DNA of 64,000 nt, taken from the NCBI GenBank assembly GCA_007844125.1, contig CM017571.1:1370077-1434076 (forward strand), read 5' to 3'. The notes beneath the pieces were generated by a model. That model saw nothing but the letters and a program-made list of their open reading frames with translations. It had not been told where the DNA came from and did no database searches. This DNA is from Sinonovacula constricta (lineage: Eukaryota > Mollusca > Bivalvia > Cardiida > Solecurtidae). Position numbers and translations under genes: made by a program. Of the stretch, positions 48,731 to 60,520 are shown piece after piece (position 1 is the first letter of the stretch; each line of letters begins with the position of its first letter).

Positions 48731-49797
48731 ATCCGGCGTCTGATTTTGGAAATCACATTGGAGATCTAGGTGTTGGAAAAAATGCGCACGTGCGCACCTG
48801 TTTGGGAAAACGGCTTGTACGCCGACATTTTAAGAGATAGCCCAAAACTAACACCAGATTCGTGTTTAGCATGCTTGATTTAGCATAGGAACGAAGGTTG
48901 GGCCATCTGTCTAAAAAATGTTTTCGGCCCAAAAATACCAAAATCACTGAGCAAAACGTCGGATTTTGGGCCTATTTTAGGTGAAATCCACTTTGCTCCA
49001 AACCTTAGCCTAAACTATGTGCTTAAGGGTTATTTTGGGTGCAGATCAAGAATCCGGCATCTGTTTTTTGAAATCTCTTACCGTTTTGGGGAGGAATGGG
49101 TCGGAAAAAAATGCGTACGTGCGGGAAAACGGCTTGTACGCCGACATGCTAAGAGAAGGTCCAAAACTAACACCAGATTCGTGTTCAGCATGCCTGGTTA
49201 AGCATAGGAACGAAGATTTAACCATCTGTCTAAAAATGCTTTCGGCCAAAAAAAAAAAAAAATCATTGAGCAAAACGTTGGATTTTGAGCCGATTTTTGG
49301 GTGAAATACACTTTGCTCCAAAGCGTAGCCGAAACTATGTACCATGGGTTTATTTGGATGCAGAGCAAGAATCCGGCATCGGGTTTTTTGGAAATCTTTT
49401 ACCCTTTTGGAAATCTAGGGGTCGGAAAAAATGCGCACGAGCGCACCCGGTCGGAAAAACGGTTTGTTCGCCGACATGCTAAGATATAGCCCAAAACTAA
49501 CAACAGATTCGTGCTCAACATGCCTGGTTTAGCATAGGAACTAAGATGAAACCAGCTGTCTGAAAAAAAATGTTTTTGGCCAAAACATGCCAAAATCGCT
49601 GAGCAAAACGTCGGATTTTGGGCCGATTTTGGGTGAAATCCACTTTGCTCCCAACCTCAGCCAAAACTATGTGCCTAGGGTTATTTTTGGGTGCAGAGCA
49701 AGAACCCGGCATTCGTTTTTGGAAATTGTTTACCGTTTTGGAGATCTAGGGATCGGAAAAAATGCGCACGTGCGCATCTGTTCGGGAAAACGGCTCC
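48730..49797. repeat. 320-bp tandem repeat with GC palindrome, about 3.3 copies
   Basis: Units start at about 48,731 (CATCCGGCGTCTG), 49,051, 49,370 and 49,705, and include AAAACGGCTTGTACGCCGAC, CACCAGATTCGTG and TGAAATCCACTTTGCTCC. Copies 1 and 4 contain the 14-bp perfect palindrome TGCGCACGTGCGCA. The array directly abuts the 757-bp repeat and ends in an AT run at 49,818. Its short frames on both strands show no conserved protein. Confidence 0.93.
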
Positions 49798-49799
49798 AG

Positions 49800-51034
49800 G
49801 TACTATCCCATAATATGCAATATATATATATATATTGTATAATAGGCATGTCTGGAACGTCCTATCTTTACAGGTTTACCGTAATAACCGTACATCTAGT
49901 ACACCTGCCTGACCACCTACCGAATAGTCATCTATACTTAATATATAAGTGATATATCTGACCACCCACCTCGCTGACTTTCCATGAAACTATTCTCAGG
50001 GATGTATATTTCCCCGTTTTGAAGACCAAAGTTCGGTCGTGTTCTCAATCACAAAAGTATGTTTTGCCAATTTCAATGAGAAAGGCACAATTCAAAAATA
50101 ATCACCACAGGATTTCCGCTAAAACAAGATACCGTAGTCAGAGCGCAAAAGTGTGTCTCTTAGTGATAATTTTCTAACTCGATCTCAAAAAGACAACGGT
50201 CACATTGTTTTCTTAATTTAAGCATAGTTTACTGTGCACAGAGACTTGGACCGGAAAATCCTGTTTGTAGCTTATATTCCAGTTATGCATGGTTAGAGCC
50301 TCACAATTGGTGTCTTTTATTTTAAGTTCTTTGATTTGCTTGATATTTTTATTGACGCTATAATTAAATGATATCAGGCGTTGGGCTAAGTTTTAATGAA
50401 CGTTTCACATCAATTACGGCGGTGTTTGTAACCATTATACACCCGGTATATATGATTTCATAAGTCACTATTAAAATTATTTAAGTAATTATCCACACAA
50501 TCAAAACTTTTGCGGGGCGGGGGTGGGGCAGTGGATTCAACTTGAACAAATTTTACAGTGGAAGTTTTTTTCCCTCACATGTGCAAGTTCCCCTGAGGTG
50601 GGTGGGGTCCGATCTAGAAGGTAATCGCCATAAATTCTCTTAACATGTATTGTGAGTTCTTCTTAATTATATCGATAGCTTTTTAATAGCAACAACAAAA
50701 GAAGATAAAGCTGGAATGGCTATGTTGTCGGTGATGGCAAAATTTCGCGAACTAAATATTGTAATCTCGTTGTATATGCATTTATTTAACGTACTGGTCG
50801 TGCCAATTTACTTTATGGTTGTGAAGTTTGGAGATTTGAACAAATCCAGATTTTAATGACATGTATTTGATATAATGGTAAACTGTCGGATATAATGGTA
50901 AACTGTCGGATACCACCTTTAATGTGACTATCTTAGGGTTATATGATGCAGGTTTTTACGTGTTAGCTTTTATACTCATCCTAGTATGCATAAATGTTAT
51001 AGACTAACGAACAGCAAAGATTAAGATGCCCTGC
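49800..51034. other. Intergenic, no gene seen
   Basis: AT-rich. A 21-bp direct duplication (GGTAAACTGTCGGATATAAT) lies at about 50,877-50,920. Nothing coding is supported. Confidence 0.55.
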
Positions 51035-51038
51035 TTAA

Positions 51039-51874
51039 AGGCATCTCGAAAGGAATGTGGTATCCCACTGAGCCAGGCCCCCACATGCTATGACCAGACC
51101 TGCTAATTGCTGGTCATCACTGCAGGGAGTCTTTAGCCAACATAGTACTAATCTGTCACAGTAAAACCTCTGATGGGTTAATGCAAAACTAAACTACCTG
51201 TTAGTATGGATGTGAGACAGTAGGCTAGTTTTACACAAAGCCACAAACATTATTGTTAGTGATAATGTGGGTTGTTTACTATTGGATCCCTTACAAATTC
51301 TTTATTGCATTAATTACTAGGTGTCAATTTTGTAACTGCAAGATTATGTATTTATTTCATAGCTAAATATTTTATTTTGAAAATACATGAGAGATACCAG
51401 TTTTAGTATTCAAAATGACTTAAAATGAGTCTGAAGGACATTATTCTGACAATGAATAACTTTTTAAATTGCTTTTGTTAGAAACATTTCGTAACATTTT
51501 AGAAATCAAAATAAAATATAACTTAAAATATATATGAGAATTAAAAGAATAAAAGAAATAACAAAATGTATAAGAATAAACAAAATCAACCAACAAAGTA
51601 AGAAAGAAAACAAATGAAGATTTATATATATATATATGATTGCGTTGTTGGTATATTCACAACTGTTTCCTTTACAAACTGCGAATGACTATGTTCAACT
51701 TCCAGATATAGCATACATACACTTGGATCTTGAACAATACCTGTGTGACAGACACATCGTTAAAGACTGTGGCAGCCTGGCTTATCAGAAAACAGATGCC
51801 CTCACATGCTGGGCGGGGCAATAAATGGGGGGGGGGGGGGGGGGGGTCACTTATATAAGGCTTTTGAGATGCCT
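51039..51874. mobile_element. TTAA-flanked fold-back element containing a 20-base G run
   Basis: The ends are inverted copies, TTAAAGGCATCTCGAAAG at the left and CTTTTGAGATGCCTTTAA at the right. TTAA lies on each side (51,035-51,038 and 51,875-51,878), as in piggyBac-type insertions. Weaker inverted similarity extends inward (GTCTTTA ... CTGTCACA in both arms). A run of 20 G lies at 51,827-51,846. No transposase is present. Confidence 0.6.
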
Positions 51875-52147
51875 TTAAGTTAACATTATTTCGTAAGACC
51901 ATCATGTCAAAATTTAAACAATTGTTCTCATTCTCCTTTTGCTAACTAGTGTGTATTAATTGAAAATTTATTTAAAATTTCGGGACATGTTATAGCTATA
52001 TAGCTATAAAATATGCTGTTTAATATGAATTATGTTCGATATTTAAACATGAATATGTATATAGCGTCGATTGTGTTTCTTTGGCTTTTGACACCATTTC
52101 TTTCTGTTATTTGTTTATAATGTGTCATGACCTCATGCATACTAGTG

Positions 52148-52400
52148 GTGCGTTTCATCATAAATCTTAAGATCGTTTTTTCTCTTTAGAATGGTTTTCT
52201 TTCTTAAGAGCGTTTCATTTATATTTCTGAAATCTCACTCAGAGCGAAATCGCTCTTAAATCTTAAGAGTATGTCTACTTTTTATCGATTTCCTACCCAC
52301 CACACTAACGACAGTTTGTTGAAACATACTTAGCAGTGATCGGACGGCCCAAATTTAACAACTTTTATCAATCGATCTTAAAATTTATGAGGAAACGCAT
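52148..52400. mobile_element. MITE-like element, 28-bp terminal inverted repeats
   Basis: The left end GTGCGTTTCATCATAAATCT and the right end read on the minus strand (ATGCGTTTCCTCATAAATTT) match over about 28 bp. Length is about 253 bp, with an inner palindrome of CTTAAGAGCG / CGCTCTTAA. Target duplication not clear. Confidence 0.7.
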
Positions 52401-53145
52401 ACTTGATATAAACTTGAAACTTGATATTCTAATTGCGGCAGTGGGACATATTATGGCTCAATGTTAATGTACTCAACGATAAAAAAATCTGTTAATTAAA
52501 GTAAATGTTTTGCGTTGAGTTGACATATAAACGGACTTTACATAAAAAATATATAGGTTTATCCAGGAATTGTGCATAAATTCTCCAGAACAGGGTCAAG
52601 TATTGTTACATATAATAGACATATCTTAACCGTTGTATGCGCTGGTGTTGTTTGTTCTAATGTTGTTATTGCTGTTGTTTTTTTGTTGTTGTTTTATTTT
52701 TTTTTAATTATGAAAACGTTGCAGTTTGCCAGCAGTGGCCATACTACGTACGGAAACAGAAAAGATCTTGATCGATTCGAATCGTGCCTGTCATATGTAA
52801 TAATGAGAATCTTACGATACATTGAATTACACGATACACCTGTATGTTTACTATCGAACTTCCGGTTACACCAAATTTTGTTAAAAAAAGTTACAAAAAT
52901 CGCAAATAAACAGGTGCGTATTTTGTTTTACATAAACCTGTTTCGTTCAACTATAACTTGTATGGCACATATGTTTATTGTTGTGTAATTGCCAGAAATA
53001 ATGAAGGAGGCGCTGTCATACCTCGATTCCCAAAACTTAAAGCTCGAATCGGAAAAATGTCGAATTCAGAGTTATTACCAACATTTAGCAAATACCAATA
53101 GAAGTCCTTTATCAAAATCAACAACGAAAAATATGATTTTTGCAG

Positions 53146-53176
53146 GTCAAAAGCCATGTGAATGCAATGAATCAGA
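53146..53176 (+). other. Putative 5' UTR end of the zinc-finger gene
   Basis: A possible acceptor (TTTTTGCAG ending at 53,145) is followed by a short leader. An in-frame TGA at 53,168-53,170 precedes the first ATG. Earlier leader exons are not located. Confidence 0.35.
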
Positions 53177-53390
53177 ATGTCGGAGTCTTCTGCAGATGGA
53201 ATAGCATCAGTTACAAAGCCTGGATCTGAGTCGTTGGACTGCCATGTCTGTGGTCTTCATTTCAAACTGCTCTCAAAACTTAAGTCACATCTGGTGTTGC
53301 ACGAAGAAGAAAAGATCTTCAAGTGTCAATTCTGTGATAAGCTTTTCAGCAAGAGTTCTAACTTGGCTTCCCACATTCGAGTTCATACAG
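53177..53390 (+). CDS. Zinc-finger gene coding exon 1
   Basis: Starts MSESSADGIASVTKPGSESL; fingers 1 (C22, C25, H38, H42) and 2 (C50, C53, H66, H70). Donor CATACAG|GTGAGT splits the Gly codon of the TGEKPY linker, phase 1. Confidence 0.9.
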
Positions 53391-56300
53391 GTGAGTTGTT
53401 GTGAATCGATTGGCAAAAATCATTTACCCAGGATGCGGATTGAAACCAAGACCTCCTGCTCGAGAGTCAGGTGCTCTACCAACTGAGCTACCTAGGCAGG
53501 CAGTTCTTAGTGTTTCCTCAAGCCCTTTTATACTTGTGCCACAGTGCCCTATGACTAGCAGCTGTATGCAATACTGTCCTTATTTCTCACCTGCCCCTGG
53601 TCTCTGGTCTCCCTAGTTTGTTATTTCTTGTGAGAAGTCACCCTATGTCTCCATAAGTAGTATATAGCTGCTGCATTACCATGTCACTACGATATGCAAC
53701 CAAGTTGAGAAATGCGTGCCTTACATATATCCAACAGCATTGATTGTCATTGGTACCTAGCTATATTGTCTTACCGGGCTGTCTGTGCCAGGAAATAACA
53801 AGTGTTCCACCTTAATCCCACCCTGGCCAGTTGCATGTACTATTTAGCATGTCAAGTTATGGTTTGTCCAAATTTTTATTATAATAATCAGGTAGAAATT
53901 AACGTAATCATGGTAGTTGTTAAAAGGTAATCTAATTGTCCACTTGCCACAAGCATTTTAGTTTTAAAAAAAAGAAAGTACCTGCCTGCAATCTGTACTT
54001 AGGACTTCTGGGTAGAACATATTAACAAAACTCCTCCCCTTGTTGACGTTTTGGAGCCAGGCATCAACTTGACAGTTTTGTACAGTTTGTTGTTGTTTAT
54101 CTGTTCCACATTTAACATCAAGGGCAATGAGTTTAAAAAGTTAACATGATACGAAGACTGTTGAAGAATAATACAAACTTAAACTTTTTTGGTCAGTTGG
54201 AATAACAATGCATTTAAAGTTTAGCCTAAAAATAGTATTTTAAAACCATAAGTGTAGTAAGTGTATAGCATTACTTAATTTTATGTTACTTTAAAAATCA
54301 ATTAGTTAAATGTTCAACTGCAGCTGATTAAAGAATAAGGAGAACTATTTACCTTTTTCAGTATTGATTACGTACTTGCTTTGTCACAGGTATCAACATG
54401 TTTTTATTGAACTTTTTAATTCTAGTATCTTCATTTACATATCTATGAGTGGTGCTGCAGTCATAATTAAATCATTATAATCTGTGATACAGATTGTGAA
54501 GAAAATGTAATAACCTCCTCTCATTAAATTCATTGTATTGGCTCATTACTTTCTTTTCATAAATGGCTTCAAAGGAAAAGACCAATTTTAGTTATTTTAT
54601 ATAAGAAATAATTTCTACTTTTATTTATAACTCACTTATTTTTTAAGAAGTGCCAAAGCACTTTTTAACTTGTTATTCTCTTAATTAATAAGATATTATG
54701 TACATGTTGCAATTTCAGGTGTTCTCAGAAGTTTAAAGAGTGGAAAAAAACTTAATTTTTCTGCAGTTAGTATATACCGATTACCCAAAAGGGAGATAAG
54801 AAAGTAGAATATGAATATTTAGAGTAATTTCCCTTTATAAACAAAAAGATTATGAATATACCATTTTTATGCAAGATCCCACCACATTGATTTTAAATAA
54901 TATTTGAATTATTCCACCTCTCTCTACTGGTTGATAATTTTGATAATAGCAAAACAATAAAACTCATGAAATAAAGTAAGTGCACAGGTAAAAAGTTATA
55001 ACAGCTTTGCAAATGCACATTTGGTACCTGGCACAAATAGGCAAATGTCAGTCAACAGTATGTCCTGCTTCATCTCCAGTATGTCACACCCTCTTATGCA
55101 AATAAGCTTGGTGGTGGGCTCAGACTTACAGACTTTTGCCAATGTTGGTGATAGTGACAATAACAGATCTGTAATGTCTAAAAATTGTGCAAACTTGTAG
55201 TTGAAGTCTGAGATCTGTGAAACTCTTTTTTGATCAAGAATCAGTAGAATATCTAGTCATCTACTTCTACTAGCAATGGTTCTTGTCATTTTGGGTGGTC
55301 TGTTTTTATTTTTCTCCAAAAATGGTAGTTTGATGTTGCCACATTCACAATGGCCTTAGTCGTGTGCTTTGATATTCACAGGTGTGTATAAAAATAGTTG
55401 AAAATAGTAAAGTTTATTAATTGTCTTTCATTTCTTTAAGGTGAGAAGCCATACCAGTGCAAGATTTGCTCCAAATTTTTTCCAAGATTGAACAACCTTC
55501 GAAGTCACTTGTCAAAGATACACAACATTGGCCGAGACCAGACTGACTTGTATATGCAGGTAGATGGACCAGAGGGCACTGGCAAGGATAAAGAAGTGAA
55601 GATGGATGTAGAAGAAGACAATGCTAAGCAGACAGATACTACAATGGACATGGTCAAAACTTACGAGTCTGAAGTCACCGAGACAGAGAATTACAGCATC
55701 CATATTGAACAAGTTACACATTTTGGTGTCATGGAGGGAAAAGTGGAAACCACAGTGAAACGTAACTTCTATGTATGTAAAATATGTTCCAAAAAGATGT
55801 ATCATAAATCTAACATGGAGGATCATATTCGTTCGCATACTGGTGTAAAGCTTTTTAAATGTCAGTTATGTGGAAAGGGATTGTCACGGAAACAGAATCT
55901 GGTGCACCACCTAAAGCATGTGCACTTTGTCTCAAACCAGGATGTAAATGATATGATTGTAAGAAATGATGAAGCAGGTGAGGATGGGGCAACAGAAAAA
56001 GTTGTAAATTCGAAACGTGGAGCAAAGAGAGCTCTTTGTGGGGATGAGTACAACTTAAGGGAGACAAGGAAAGTAAAGGGGCAATATAAGGATGATGGGC
56101 CAGAGATAGGAGACGCAATGTTGCTGCATGTAAAACATTCTACAACAAGAGCAACTGGAAGAAGATCAGGAAGAAAGGGTGCTCAGGTTGGGGAAAAAGC
56201 AGCAGTTGCTAAGGCAGACATAAATGAAAATATCGAGGCAGGTGAACTTTCTTTAAAAACAGATGGTGAAAGTGAATCTAAACTGGAAGATGACAAGGGT

Positions 56301-58559
56301 GATGTATTACAAAGTTATCAAGATACTGACAAGAGCATGTTAGATGAATCAGTTCAGTGGTATCAGGAGAATAATTCATCAGGAATTAATATGCCAGAAA
56401 CCTCAAACTCTACCTCAAACACACATCAGAATGATGAGGATAAGCACTATATCATCTTATTTCCTAATGATCTAGAAAGGAAAGCATATCGGTGTAAGAT
56501 CTGTGGATTTGAATGCAAACGACGCTATTATATGACAACTGAACATATTTTAAAGCACACCAACTACAAACCTTTCTTGTGTGTGATATGCTGTAAACAA
56601 ATGTCGAGGAAGTTTACTCTTCGTTGTCATTTAAAGCGAGAGCATAAAATCACCGGGACTGAGTTAGAGGAACTTATGCAGTCTACAGGTACAAAGATGC
56701 CTGCACCTCTTCCATCTGTAGACAACAACTGTTCGTCTGCTATTCCTTCCAACACAACGGTCAACATGCCCAGTGGCATACCAGCTAACTTGGATGTCGG
56801 CATTCCTCCTGTCAATGTTGAGAAATCAGACAAAGGGCAAGGCTCAGCAAAATTTCAAGATCCAGGTTATCAAACATTATCTTCAACTGCTAACAATCTT
56901 GTTACATCACAGAACATGGAGGATATGGCTGAGATAGCAAACAGGCCTGTCACAGTAAATGAGTTGAATGTGCAGCAAGTTGTAAGTGAAAGTAATATAA
57001 TCAATGATGTTTATCAGGATGGTTCTATTTCTGCTTTAACAATTGGAGATTTACCACCAGCCCTAGCTGAACCAAAAGGGAAAAGAAAGAAGATAGATGA
57101 TGTTGAAATATTGTCTCTTATGGATACAAAAAATCTCAGTTGTCTTAAATGCAACAAGAAATGCTCTAACAAAAGCAATCTTAAGCAGCATATAAGATAT
57201 GTTCACATCAACTCTAAGGAGTTCCCTTGCACTTTTTGTGATAAAAAATTCAATACTAAATTTAATCTCCGGATGCATTGGCGACAGCATGCCAAAGTTC
57301 AGGGTGAAGATTTGCGCCAGTTTTCTTGCACATTTTGTGGAAAGAAATTCACAACCAGGTCATATCTCAGGGTTCATCAAAATAAACTGCATGGAAGGGA
57401 AAAGACAGATAATGGAAAAAGTATAACTGAAGAAGAAAGCAGTGCAGAAGTGGGAACTTTATTTGGTATTGGTGACACAACAGGAGCTCAGATGATGAAG
57501 GAATCAAGTCTTACTGCAGATAATGATGTTGATGATGATTACATGGCAGATACAGATGTTGAGGAATCTTTTGATGCTGATGGTAATGAGGCAGATGATA
57601 CAGTTACGTCTCAGGATCTGTCAGCTGATGAAAGTCAGGCAAGCACAACATTTGACAAAACAGTTGATGGTGACGAAGCTGAAGCTCTGTCGATATCTCG
57701 GCCATCCTTTGAAAAAAGTACAGACTGTGGATCAGACATAAATACAAGCCTCACAAGTTCCACCCCAGATAATAGCCAGATACATAGTGCAGGGAGTGTC
57801 ATACAATCAAATCTGAAGTTAGTTAATGACAATGTCCATCAGAATGTGTCACCTTACTTGAATGACAAGGATGGATCTCACGGCACTTATAAAGCTACCT
57901 CTGTAATCTCAAGCCCTTTAAAGGGCCATACTCATTCTGAGACCTCTCAGTACATGCCTATTCCCTTCCAGCCCCTAAATGGGGCAACCACAGATGGCCA
58001 TACCTCAGTCTTTGGTGGTAGAAATCTCAACCAGCTTTCTGAAGTAGAAGTGCCTCCTGACCATAAAATAAGCATGGCATCAGACAGTCCTTACCAGCAC
58101 GGACCGGTAAACCAAGCCTATGAAGTACAAGATCATTCATCATCAAATTCATTTCCTGCCAATGGAAGCTATTCTTCATACGTTCCAGTCAAAACTGAAC
58201 CTCAATATTCGTCCATTTCTCATTCTCCACTGAAGAAGTCATCTCAGGACCAGGTTTCAACTGGTATGATGTATTCACAGTATTCAGGTATTGAGCCAAG
58301 ACCTTGTGAATTGAACCAATCACAAGCCTCAACCTCACAATCACATTCTCCTCTTGTACCTGGGTATTCTCCTGTCAGTCAGCAGTATGTCCCGCCTCAT
58401 CTCCAGTATGCCACACCCTCTTATGCAAATGAGCTAGGAGGTGGGCCTGGACTATATACTCCCTATGTGGGTCATTTTACTGGGCAGGGGGCATTCCAAC
58501 CACCCAGTTCATCATTAGCCCCTCCCACAGAATGGAACTCTCATAGGATGAATCAGTAA
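53177..58559 (+). CDS. Ten-finger C2H2 zinc-finger protein (2 coding exons)
   Basis: Joining 53177-53390 and 55441-58559 gives 1,110 aa. The junction completes a TGEKPYQC linker, which confirms the splice. Ten C2H2 fingers occur in four groups: three at residues 22-99, two at 184-233, two at about 423-473 and three at about 639-722. Long acidic, Ser/Thr-rich spacers separate them. A basic patch GKRKK near 618 may be a nuclear signal. The last 390 residues have no fingers and are rich in Ser, Pro, Gln and Tyr, with a sumoylation-type VKTE near 988. Probably a nuclear DNA-binding regulator. I do not recognise a specific orthologue. The start is the first ATG after an in-frame stop. Confidence 0.9.
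53415..53492 (-). mobile_element. tRNA-like sequence (SINE head or tRNA relic) in intron 1
   Basis: On the minus strand: acceptor-like GCCTAGG, an intact D arm GCTCAGTTGGTAGAGC (A box), an anticodon arm CCTGA-CTCTCGA-GCAGG with one mismatch, and a degraded T arm (GGTTTCAATCC). The mispaired T arm argues against a working tRNA. It lies 25 bp from the exon 1 donor. Confidence 0.65.
53493..55020. other. Zinc-finger gene intron 1, left part
   Basis: AT-rich intronic sequence; AAAAGGGAGATAAG near 54,788 resembles the TTATCTCCC MITE end. No coding region is supported. Confidence 0.5.
55021..55130 (+). pseudogene. Intronic partial copy of the zinc-finger gene's last exon
   Basis: This matches 58,352-58,453 of the coding exon. 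Shared runs include CATCTCCAGTATG, CACACCCTCTTATGCAAAT, GTCAGTCA-CAGTATGTCC and GGTGGGC. In the parental frame it reads VSQQYVLLHLQYVTPSYANK against VSQQYVPPHLQYATPSYANE, then drifts to a stop. An in-frame stop also lies just upstream, so it is not an extension of any exon seen here. Confidence 0.75.
55441..58559 (+). CDS. Zinc-finger gene coding exon 2 (last exon)
   Basis: The acceptor TTTCTTTAAG leads into GEKPYQCKICSKFFPRLNNL (finger 3), fingers 4-10 and the disordered tail, stop TAA at 58,557-58,559. A 3.1-kb terminal exon holding most fingers is typical of this class. Confidence 0.93.
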
Positions 58560-60520
58560 AAGTTAAAACTATAATTATTTATGTTTTAAGTAAGGCCTAT
58601 CCTTTTAAGAAAATTATATGGGCCTGAATAGTTTGTTAGGGATTTTCCATTAGGAAAACCATTTGGCCTGTCAAGTTATGTAGGCCTATCTCTTTTGGAA
58701 TACTGTATAAGTTGTCATGTGTTATAAGTTATCTTATAAAATAATATGGGTTGTCAGATTGCTTTCTTGTACACCTTTCCATTAAAAGAAACAAGTTGTT
58801 AAGCTTGCTTCGCTTTCTAAGACAAGTTTTGGAGCTGTAATGTTAATTGGGCCTTTCTAATCAAAATAAATCATAACAGTATCTGAAATAAGTACTATTT
58901 CTTTAAGAATAATAATCATATATTTTAAGTTAATTAGTCATATCACTTTAAGAAAGATTTCAATTGTTCAGGCTTGTTTATTTAAGAACAAAATATATGT
59001 CTGTTTAGTTGTTTAGGCCAACAACAATTTTATATGGGCTGCTTGCTCATTTAGATAAAAAAAATCTTTGGCTCTAATATTTACCTTTAATATCTACTTT
59101 TTGACAGGTCTGATAGAAATTACAAAACTATTTATATCTTGTAAAAAATAATTTTTGAATTTGCATAATGCCTTCTATTTTAAATAATTTTATACATGTC
59201 TTTTATTTGCACTTGTTTACATTTTTTAAATGATTTTTTCCAGTATGATAAGCTGTTCTCGAAAAGGATAATAGTATTGAATTGTTATTGGTGATATTTT
59301 TTATGGGAGTGGCCAGTTTTAATTTTGTTTTAATCTTGTTTTAAATTATGCAGTTCATAAATACTTCGAATTTGAATCCAAAATTAGGTCCAATGAAAAT
59401 GGTAACTGATCATGTGGTTTAAAATAATGCACCTGTAAAATAATAACCTTTAGGCAATGACTTTGAAAACGTTGATGTGTACCCTTAGCATTTTGTTTAT
59501 ATTTAGTCGAGCATAATCTGAATCTTTTACCAGTCTTTTTTTGCGGTTTTTCTTTTATTTACTTGTACTGGTACTTTTTTTTTAATGTAAATGTTTATGC
59601 AAAGTAAAGTTATTTGATTGATATCATTTTTTTAAATATGTATGCATTGCTGGGATGCATCATGCAGATATCTTTCTTCCGTTATATTTAAAACTATATT
59701 AATATCCTTTGCCAATTTTTATAGTCACATTTAGTCTTTGTTTATCATACATTCCACATTTCATTTGGTACTTCCACACAATATAAGCTACTCTCTCATG
59801 TTGTGTTTTAAATGTAAATCATGGTTTATGTTACATTTAATGCTGAGGTACTTGTTAAATGGGATACATTGATGTAATGGAAATTGTCTCCCTTGTTACA
59901 TATATCCAAGGTATTCAAAAAGGTTGTTAGGTCCTTTTAGTTGAAATTCTTGGACTTTATCGCCTGTTTCTCTGTAGACATTGCAATATCAAATAGTGAA
60001 ATTTCTTACTTTTGCACAAATATAAGCTTAAAATCCATTTACATACTTAAAGAGATTTATTATTTAAAAAAGAAGATGGAAGTGTTTGTTGATGATGGGT
60101 AACTTGCTTATCACAAGAAAGGCAGATAAGTCAACATACATTCCAAAGAGCACAAGCATAAAAACCGAGTAAAACAAATGAAAGGACCTACTTGCATTTA
60201 TTTTAGGGATTATTCAGGGGAGACTATTCATTAATGTCTCTCATTAAATCTTAGCTGTTACTTTTAAAGGACCCCCTACCCCACCCACAACTTTTGTCTG
60301 TGAAGAAACAATCTCACTGCCAGTCACTTCGAAGTTCTCACAGAAAGTCTTTGCCCTAATTGGAACGTGTGTTGTTATTGTAAGACATTGTAGTTTAAAT
60401 CTACTTACATATGGCATTTTAAAATGCATCATTACACATAATGAACTAAATAAACACCTCTACCTAAAGTACAGTTGAAAGGTAAGTGCCCCAGACTGAC
60501 ATATCAGGGAATTTAAAATG
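58560..60520 (+). other. 3' UTR and downstream flank of the zinc-finger gene
   Basis: AT-rich, with AATAAA at 58,865-58,870 as the first good poly(A) signal. No further coding region is supported. Confidence 0.5.

Noticed and set aside
49017..49593. Several 60-99-aa frames on both strands in the 320-bp repeat
   Set aside because: They recur with the repeat unit, carry frameshifts between copies and have no known domain.
52989..53204. 71-aa frame upstream of the zinc-finger gene (MPEIMKEALSYLDSQ ...)
   Set aside because: Out of frame with the finger protein and overlapping its start; at most a leader frame or unspliced exon. Not enough to call a gene.
53415..53492. Functional tRNA-Glu (CUC) gene on the minus strand
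   Set aside because: The T arm does not pair and the anticodon stem has a mismatch; kept only as a tRNA-like relic.
57063..57832. Minus-strand and shifted frames inside the zinc-finger exon
   Set aside because: Shadows of the long, clearly coding 1,110-aa frame.
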